This document shows positions 6,717 to 10,845 of a stretch of DNA of 10,845 nucleotides, one piece after another. Under the pieces are notes generated by a model, which was given only the letters and a program-made list of their open reading frames with translations, had not been told where the DNA came from and searched no databases. The DNA is taken from the NCBI GenBank assembly GCA_002398845.1, contig DHBY01000043.1, positions 1-10,845 on the forward strand, given 5' to 3'. How positions within the stretch are numbered: the first letter of the stretch is position 1; every line of letters starts with the position of its first letter. The position numbers were made by a program, and so were the translations under genes. The DNA is from Firmicutes bacterium UBA4916. GTDB taxonomy: Bacteria > Bacillota > Clostridia > Tissierellales > Tepidimicrobiaceae.

Positions 6717-8555
6717 CTATTTAGATGCCTTTTTCAAAGCTGCTGCTCTTTCCTTTTCCCATTTCTCTAACCCTTCATTAAACCCATCCGAATTCATAGG
6801 TTTTTCCATAACCCTTTGGCCTTTAAACCTTTCTCCTGATACTCCAAAAGGTGAATATAGTGATTCAAATGGGTTAAGCAAAGAAGCTGAATATCCTCCA
6901 CCACCTACGGCATAAGGGATAACAAAAGCCTGGTCTATAAAGTAAGCTTCTGCCTCAGCAAATAGATTTAAACGTTTTTCTATATCAATAACTTCAGCTT
7001 TTGCAGCATCTACCATGTTTTCATATTTATTCTTGCCATTAGATTCCTTGTATCCTTCTGCTAAATTAGGCCAATTATAGTTACTATCTGGATTAAATGG
7101 ATCTGTGTATGTTTCAGGGTCAGCATAGTCTGGCCCCCAGTTGCATTCAAGAAATGCGTAGTTCCCAACTCTTCTTACTTCTTGTAAAAATCCTGTTGGT
7201 GGCTTAGGATCTATTATTACATCAATATAATCTGTTCCCAATAGATTTTCAAGTTGTTGTTCCACTACCTGAGCTCTATTTGCCCAATCAGAGCCACCAG
7301 TATTGTAAGGCATTAATACTTTAACTGGAAATGTAACCTTTCCTTCTAATTCAGCTAAAGCTTTTTCCTTATGTTTTAAGGCTAAATCCTTATTAAAGGA
7401 ATCGGTGTCTGAAATTTTTTTCAAATCTCCAAGTTGAGTATAATCTACCCCGTCTAAATCCACAAAGTTCTTTGGAGTTATGGTATTGGATATCCTCTTT
7501 TCAGGATCATAGGGTTCTGCAGTTAACATTGCTGCTTTCCTGTCTAAAGCATGGAATATAGATTTACGGAAGTTTAAATTATTTACTGCTACCTTCCAGT
7601 TATCTGGTTCATATTCTTCTGGGAAATTAGGATCAAAGTTAAAGCAGTAGAAATAAGAGTAGAATCCTGTCCTATTTGGATGAATTTTGGCTTCCTTTTC
7701 AGGATCCTTCATCCACTCATCAAGAACATCCGTTGAAATATCAGCATAGCTTATTTCTCCACGTAAGAACAGTTCTGGAGCCAAAGTCCCTGCTTCTTTA
7801 TTGTAGATATAATTTATGGTTTCAATGTGAATATTTTCTTTATCCCAATATTTATCATTTGCTACAAGTACCCTTCTATTTTGTGGTTCGAAAGCTTCCA
7901 TTATATAAGCACCATTGTATAGAAAGTTGATATTATCTGTACCAAATTTATCTCCTACTTCCTCTAAAAATTGTCCATTAACTGGGAAGAAGCATACATA
8001 AGTAAGCATAGATAAGAAATAAGGGGTTGGTCTTTCAAGAGTGTATTCGAGAGTATATTTATCTATAGCCTTTACTCCCACTTGTTCAAAATCTGTAATC
8101 TCTCCATTATAATAGGATTCTGCATTTTTAATGACATCATATGCTATATTGGCTGTGGCGGATTCGTTATTAGGATTTAAAATATATTTCATAGCATCAA
8201 CAAAATCCTGAGCCGTAACTTCTGCATATTCTTTTCCGTCATGGGTTATCCATTGAACCCCTTCTCTTAATTTAAATGTCCAAACCAAATTATCTTCAGA
8301 TAAACTCCACTCAGTTGCTAGTCCTGGTTGTGCAACTCCATATCTATCATAATCTATTAGAGTATCAACTAAGTTAGCGGCTATTGCAAATTCAATTGTT
8401 GTAGCAGTAACCAAATAATTTAATGTTGAAATTTCTCCAGAGTAAACTGTTGTATATTCTTGAACTTGAGCTATATTGTCCCCCCCTGTTTTTTTACCAG
8501 TACAACCAGTTAAAATTATTAACAGCGCCATAATTAAAACTATTAACCTCTTCAC
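6717..8555 (-). CDS. oppA: Peptide ABC transporter substrate-binding lipoprotein (SBP_bac_5/OppA family)
   Basis: Extracellular lipid-anchored receptor that captures peptides and hands them to the OppBC channel. Starting at GTG 8555 it has 612 residues, a usual size for large OppA/AmiA proteins. The first 17 residues are a hydrophobic signal peptide ending in the lipobox LTGC; Cys18 would be lipidated. A short KKTGGDN linker follows. The family pattern of LVDTLIDYDRYG, QPGLATEWSLSEDNLVWTF and LREGVQW lies at about residues 62-102, typical of the lower lobe of family 5 binding proteins. The gene is first in the sigma-54 operon and is separated from oppB by a strong hairpin. Substrate cannot be read from sequence; the downstream enzymes suggest peptides with D- or gamma-linked residues. 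Homopolymers A7 and G7 lie in codons just after the lipobox. Confidence 0.93.
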   Translation of the reverse strand: MKRLIVLIMALLIILTGCTGKKTGGDNIAQVQEYTTVYSGEISTLNYLVTATTIEFAIAANLVDTLIDYDRYGVAQPGLATEWSLSEDNLVWTFKLREGVQWITHDGKEYAEVTAQDFVDAMKYILNPNNESATANIAYDVIKNAESYYNGEITDFEQVGVKAIDKYTLEYTLERPTPYFLSMLTYVCFFPVNGQFLEEVGDKFGTDNINFLYNGAYIMEAFEPQNRRVLVANDKYWDKENIHIETINYIYNKEAGTLAPELFLRGEISYADISTDVLDEWMKDPEKEAKIHPNRTGFYSYFYCFNFDPNFPEEYEPDNWKVAVNNLNFRKSIFHALDRKAAMLTAEPYDPEKRISNTITPKNFVDLDGVDYTQLGDLKKISDTDSFNKDLALKHKEKALAELEGKVTFPVKVLMPYNTGGSDWANRAQVVEQQLENLLGTDYIDVIIDPKPPTGFLQEVRRVGNYAFLECNWGPDYADPETYTDPFNPDSNYNWPNLAEGYKESNGKNKYENMVDAAKAEVIDIEKRLNLFAEAEAYFIDQAFVIPYAVGGGGYSASLLNPFESLYSPFGVSGERFKGQRVMEKPMNSDGFNEGLEKWEKERAAALKKASK

Positions 8556-8558
8556 ATT

Positions 8559-8568
8559 ACCCCTCCTT
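8559..8568 (-). promoter_or_regulatory. Ribosome binding site deciding the binding-protein start
   Basis: The minus strand has AAGGAGGGGT followed by AAT and a GTG at 8555. The upstream in-frame TTG at 8579 would place this SD inside the coding sequence and has no SD of its own. Starting at GTG also gives a compact signal peptide (MKRLIVLIMALLIILTGC). Confidence 0.85.
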
Positions 8569-8635
8569 AAAAATTTCAAGTAATATTGAAAAATAAAACT
8601 TTTGAAACCAAATGCTTAATCTACGATGCTAAACG

Positions 8636-8668
8636 GTTTCCCCCCTTTATAATTTAATTATGAGAAAC
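8636..8668 (-). other. Possible hairpin in the operon leader
   Basis: In the predicted leader RNA, GUUUCUC (8668-8662) can pair with GGGAAAC (8642-8636), including one G-U pair. It would enclose the palindrome AUAAUU-A-AAUUAU (8661-8649). A run of six G (8645-8640) sits at the base. I see no riboswitch family resemblance, no terminator U-tract and no start codon at a usable distance from the G-run. It may be an mRNA-stability element or chance. Confidence 0.25.
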
Positions 8669-8703
8669 TTTTAATCTAAATTTTCGGCTATCCCTTTAAT
8701 TAA

Positions 8704-8719
8704 AGCAAAAAACATGCCA
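8704..8719 (-). promoter_or_regulatory. Sigma-54 (-24/-12) promoter of the peptide-transport operon
   Basis: The minus strand reads TGGCATG-TTTT-TTGCT, against the sigma-54 consensus TGGCAC(G)-N4-TTGC(A/T). The invariant GG (8718-8717) and GC (8706-8705) are separated by exactly 10 nt. The start of transcription would be near 8693, about 138 nt before the GTG of the binding-protein gene. The element lies between the sigma-54 activator gene and the operon, in the right orientation, and two inverted repeats lie upstream at enhancer distance. Matching motif, spacing and context make this the best-supported regulatory site in the window. Confidence 0.88.
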
Positions 8720-8769
8720 CTGCTCAAATTAAGCATTCTTATACCTTTTAACTGCTTTTATAATTATTG

Positions 8770-8793
8770 AATGTTTTCACTGACGTGAATATT
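8770..8793. promoter_or_regulatory. Candidate proximal activator-binding site (UAS1), inverted repeat
   Basis: The plus strand carries AATGTTTTC, an 8-nt spacer, then GAATATT; a tighter perfect palindrome TTCAC-TGAC-GTGAA sits at 8776-8789. The centre is about 89 bp upstream of the predicted start site, a typical position for a sigma-54 enhancer site. The left half-site AATGTTTTC is identical to that of the second repeat at 8867-8875, 97 bp away, though the spacers differ (8 versus 10 nt). Binding by the neighbouring activator is inferred from position and symmetry. Confidence 0.45.
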
Positions 8794-8865
8794 CCAAAAA
8801 TTTGAACTGCTTAGAAGGGTTGTCTTAATATTACTTCCTACAATCCCGAACAAAATCTCATTACT

Positions 8866-8893
8866 AAATGTTTTCCGTATAATAGGAACATTT
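8866..8893. promoter_or_regulatory. Candidate distal activator-binding site (UAS2), inverted repeat
   Basis: On the plus strand AAATGTT (8866-8872) and AACATTT (8887-8893) form perfect 7-bp arms, with inner TTCC/GGAA symmetry. The centre lies about 187 bp upstream of the predicted sigma-54 start site, inside the usual enhancer range. It shares the 9-mer AATGTTTTC with the inverted repeat at 8770-8793. It also sits 20 nt after the activator's stop codon and could form a hairpin at that mRNA's 3' end, but no U-tract follows, so I do not call it a terminator. Confidence 0.45.
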
Positions 8894-8913
8894 CCCTCTA
8901 AGTAAACTACATT

Positions 8914-10770
8914 TTAATAGATTTCATATTTTCTTAATTTGTCATAAAAAGTAGTCTTGCTAATGCCTAAAGCTTCCATTGCCTTTTTCTTATCACCATT
9001 ATAATAAGCCAATGCTCTTTCTATAGAATCTTTTTCACAATTATATACAACTTCTTTTAATGGTATAATTTCCTTATTATCAAATTCTTCTTTACCAATA
9101 TTTAAAGCTATATGCTTAGATAAAATGGTACTGCCTTCTGTTAAATTAATGGCTCTTTCTAATATGTTCTCCAATTCACGTACATTCCCTGGCCAATTGT
9201 ATTTGGTGAGTAGATTAAGTGCTTCTGCTGAAATCCTCTTATTTCCACCTCCTATATCTTTCAATATCTTAGGTAATATATACCTAACTAAAGGATGGAT
9301 GTCTTCCATCCTTTCCCTCAATGGAGGTATCCATATAGGAAACACATTGATCCTATAATATAAATCTTCCCTAAACCTACCTGCTGCCATTTCTTCCTCT
9401 AAGTTTTTATTAGTAGCTGCAATAATTCTTACATTGACTTTGACCTTTTCAGTTCCACCTACTCTGTAGAAGCTCTTATCTTGAAGAACTTGCAATAGTT
9501 TTACTTGCAATGTCAATGATATATCCCCTATTTCATCTAAAAATATGGTGCCTTCATTGGCCATTTCAAAATACCCTATTTTGCCCTCTTTTCTTGCCCC
9601 TGTAAATGCTCCTCTTTCATATCCAAATAACTCCGATTCCAGTAAAGTTTCGGGAATTGCCCCGCAATTTACATGGATAAAAGGTTTTTCTTTAAGCCTA
9701 CTATTTTCATGGATTGATTTTGCTAATATTGTTTTACCTGTGCCAGATTCGCCAAGTATTAAAACTGTAGAATTGGTTTTAGAAGCCTTTAAGGCTAGCT
9801 TTTTCACATACTCTATTTCTTTACTTTCTCCGATGATATTGGGAAATGCTTTTTCTAGGAGGTTTTCCTCTCTTAACTTTCTTTCCATTTTTTCTAAATC
9901 TAAAAGGGCTTCATCTCTTTCTCTAATAATTCTTTTGATTTCAGAGATATCTTCTACTTTTAAAGCTGCACCAATTCTATGTCCATCTTTATCTACTGGA
10001 ATAAGGGTACACATAGTTGGAAATCCATTGATTTCTTTAAATTCATCTATATAACTAATATTTTCACCTTTTGCTACTCCATAAAACTCTTTTATAGTTG
10101 AACTTCCCTTGTGAATTTCAAATATTCCCTTTCCAATTACATTGAGAATTTCAGACTTTTCTCCCTTTGCCCTATATTCGTACCCCTTCAATATATCATT
10201 TAAGCTCTCTCCCCTAGCAGTATATCCTTGAGCTTGGTAGAATTTCATCTTTTTAGTTTTTCCATCTAATATGACCATATGACCTATAGCATTGATATAG
10301 CTCATTGAAAACTTTATATTGTTTGCTTCAATGGTAATAATCTTATTTATAAAATCTATGATTACGCCTAAATCAGTTCCTAAGTAATCGGTTCTTAGCT
10401 TTAGGGTATCTTCCATATTGTCTTCTTTCAAATACTTGTATACAGGAGCTATACCTTTTTCCTTAAAAACTCCTATTGCTATTAATGCATCTCCTTTTTC
10501 TATGTTTTTATCCCCTATCCCTAAACATTTAAGGAAGTTGGAATCTAAGTTTCCATCATCTCTTCCCAAGGAGTTATCTCCAATTATTACAATATCCCCT
10601 CTATTTATCTGCCCTTTTCCATGACTTATCTGTTGATTATGGATTATACCAAATATCTCCTTGGCCTTATTATTATATATTTTAATTATTCCATTATTAT
10701 CTATAACGATGAAACCTTCTGACATCATATCGGTAAACATTTTAACATAGTCTTCTGAATTATAAATCAT
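8914..10770 (-). CDS. Sigma-54-dependent transcriptional activator with PAS-like sensor region
   Basis: Enhancer-binding protein that would use ATP hydrolysis to open sigma-54 promoters, probably the one in front of the adjacent peptide-transport operon. The start at 10770 gives 618 residues and has an SD (AAAGGGTGA) at proper distance; the reading frame is open up to a TTG at 10800, which has no good SD. Residues about 8-50 look like a PAS fold (FIVIDNNGIIKIYNNKAKEIFG). Residues about 60-275 are a sensor region I cannot assign to a family, followed by a charged coiled-coil linker (about 275-305). The AAA+ domain (about 310-545) has Walker A GESGTGKT (340-347), the sigma-54-contacting loop GAFTGA (387-392), Walker B GTIFLDE (407-413) and NWPGNVRELEN near 525-535. 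A Fis-type helix-turn-helix (KKKAMEALGISKTTFYDKL) closes the protein. There is no receiver domain, so a small-molecule signal rather than phosphorylation is likely. Domain calls are firm; target and ligand are inferred. Confidence 0.93.
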   Translation of the reverse strand: MIYNSEDYVKMFTDMMSEGFIVIDNNGIIKIYNNKAKEIFGIIHNQQISHGKGQINRGDIVIIGDNSLGRDDGNLDSNFLKCLGIGDKNIEKGDALIAIGVFKEKGIAPVYKYLKEDNMEDTLKLRTDYLGTDLGVIIDFINKIITIEANNIKFSMSYINAIGHMVILDGKTKKMKFYQAQGYTARGESLNDILKGYEYRAKGEKSEILNVIGKGIFEIHKGSSTIKEFYGVAKGENISYIDEFKEINGFPTMCTLIPVDKDGHRIGAALKVEDISEIKRIIRERDEALLDLEKMERKLREENLLEKAFPNIIGESKEIEYVKKLALKASKTNSTVLILGESGTGKTILAKSIHENSRLKEKPFIHVNCGAIPETLLESELFGYERGAFTGARKEGKIGYFEMANEGTIFLDEIGDISLTLQVKLLQVLQDKSFYRVGGTEKVKVNVRIIAATNKNLEEEMAAGRFREDLYYRINVFPIWIPPLRERMEDIHPLVRYILPKILKDIGGGNKRISAEALNLLTKYNWPGNVRELENILERAINLTEGSTILSKHIALNIGKEEFDNKEIIPLKEVVYNCEKDSIERALAYYNGDKKKAMEALGISKTTFYDKLRKYEIY

Positions 10771-10774
10771 CGAA

Positions 10775-10783
10775 TCACCCTTT
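10775..10783 (-). promoter_or_regulatory. Ribosome binding site deciding the activator start
   Basis: On the minus strand AAAGGGTGA lies 4 nt before the ATG at 10770. The alternative TTG at 10800 has only GCAGGCC upstream of it. This supports starting the protein at MIYNSEDY rather than ten residues earlier. Confidence 0.65.
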
Positions 10784-10832
10784 GGTCGTATATTAGCCAA
10801 TATGGCCTGCGTCTGTATAATATATTAATTAA

Positions 10833-10841
10833 ATTATATCA
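10833..10841 (-). promoter_or_regulatory. Candidate extended -10 promoter of the activator gene
   Basis: The minus strand reads TGATATAAT, a perfect match to the extended -10 pattern TGnTATAAT of the housekeeping sigma factor. Transcription would begin near 10826, leaving a leader of about 56 nt. The -35 region would lie beyond the window edge, so this cannot be completed. An 11-nt inverted repeat GCCA-ATA-TGGC (10796-10806) lies in that leader and could be an operator, but it is short. AT-rich DNA produces TATAAT easily, hence modest confidence. Confidence 0.4.
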
Positions 10842-10845
10842 TTAT

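Larger units (their letters stand above)
8580..8913. other. Regulatory intergenic region between activator and operon
   Basis: This stretch holds no gene that I can support on either strand. It contains the -24/-12 promoter (8704-8719), two candidate enhancer sites (8770-8793 and 8866-8893), a weak leader hairpin (8636-8668) and three copies of ACTGCT on the plus strand (8719, 8751, 8806). No intrinsic terminator with a U-tract is visible after the activator gene, so some read-through from it into the operon is possible. Confidence 0.7.

Noticed and set aside
8640..8645. Six-G run in the operon leader as the SD of a small leader peptide
   Set aside because: No ATG, GTG or TTG lies at a usable distance; the nearest TTG frame is about 35 nt away and ends after about 11 codons.
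8556..8693. Riboswitch or T-box in the operon leader
   Set aside because: No T-box core, specifier stem, terminator or known riboswitch consensus is visible, and control is already explained by the sigma-54 promoter.
8866..8893. Inverted repeat as a terminator of the activator gene
   Set aside because: The stem is AT-rich with a bulge and has no U-tract after it; its shared half-site with 8770-8793 favours a binding-site reading.
9545..10054. 169-codon plus-strand open frame
   Set aside because: It lies antisense inside the sigma-54 activator, whose AAA+ motifs are intact; no SD and no recognisable domain. The other plus-strand frames (for example 1404-1793, 7676-7930) are likewise antisense to well-supported genes.

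Overview
The window is AT-rich, with low-GC Firmicute-style gene starts: strong GGAGG or poly-G Shine-Dalgarno (SD) sequences and occasional GTG starts. Together with a sigma-54 activator driving a peptide-uptake operon, this suggests an anaerobic, amino-acid- or peptide-using member of the Clostridia/Tissierellia. That placement is an inference; there is no rRNA or marker gene here. Every gene lies on the minus strand, so the biological reading order runs from right to left.

Right end (10770-8914): a sigma-54-dependent activator with an N-terminal PAS-like segment, a roughly 210-residue sensor region I do not recognise, an AAA+ domain with an intact GAFTGA loop, and a C-terminal Fis-type helix-turn-helix. 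A 358-nt non-coding stretch (8913-8556) follows. It holds a near-perfect -24/-12 promoter (8704-8719), two related inverted repeats upstream that are good candidates for the activator's binding sites, and a leader of about 138 nt.

Middle (8555-3631): a lipoprotein peptide-binding protein, a GC-rich intercistronic hairpin, two permeases (OppB, OppC) and one ATPase (OppD) of an Opp/Ami-type ABC importer. The second ATPase, OppF, is missing. In its place, translationally coupled to the oppD stop codon, sits a 15-codon stub (3631-3584) whose peptide looks like the beginning of an OppF protein. I read this as the remnant of a deleted oppF.

Left (3553-66): four cytoplasmic enzymes, namely a YkfC-like NlpC/P60 endopeptidase with SH3 domains, a P1/DmpA-family self-cleaving aminopeptidase, an M55 (DppA-type) zinc D-aminopeptidase, and an aspartate/glutamate racemase. 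Together these suit uptake and breakdown of peptides that ordinary L-alpha-peptidases handle badly: D-residues, gamma-D-glutamyl bonds and perhaps beta-linkages, as in cell-wall (murein) peptides. The racemase would return released D-Glu or D-Asp to the L-pool. The layout recalls the Bacillus subtilis dpp-ykf genes, but is under sigma-54 control and uses a racemase rather than a YkfB-type dipeptide epimerase. The last 65 bases hold a short GGAC/GTCC repeat and no clear terminator.
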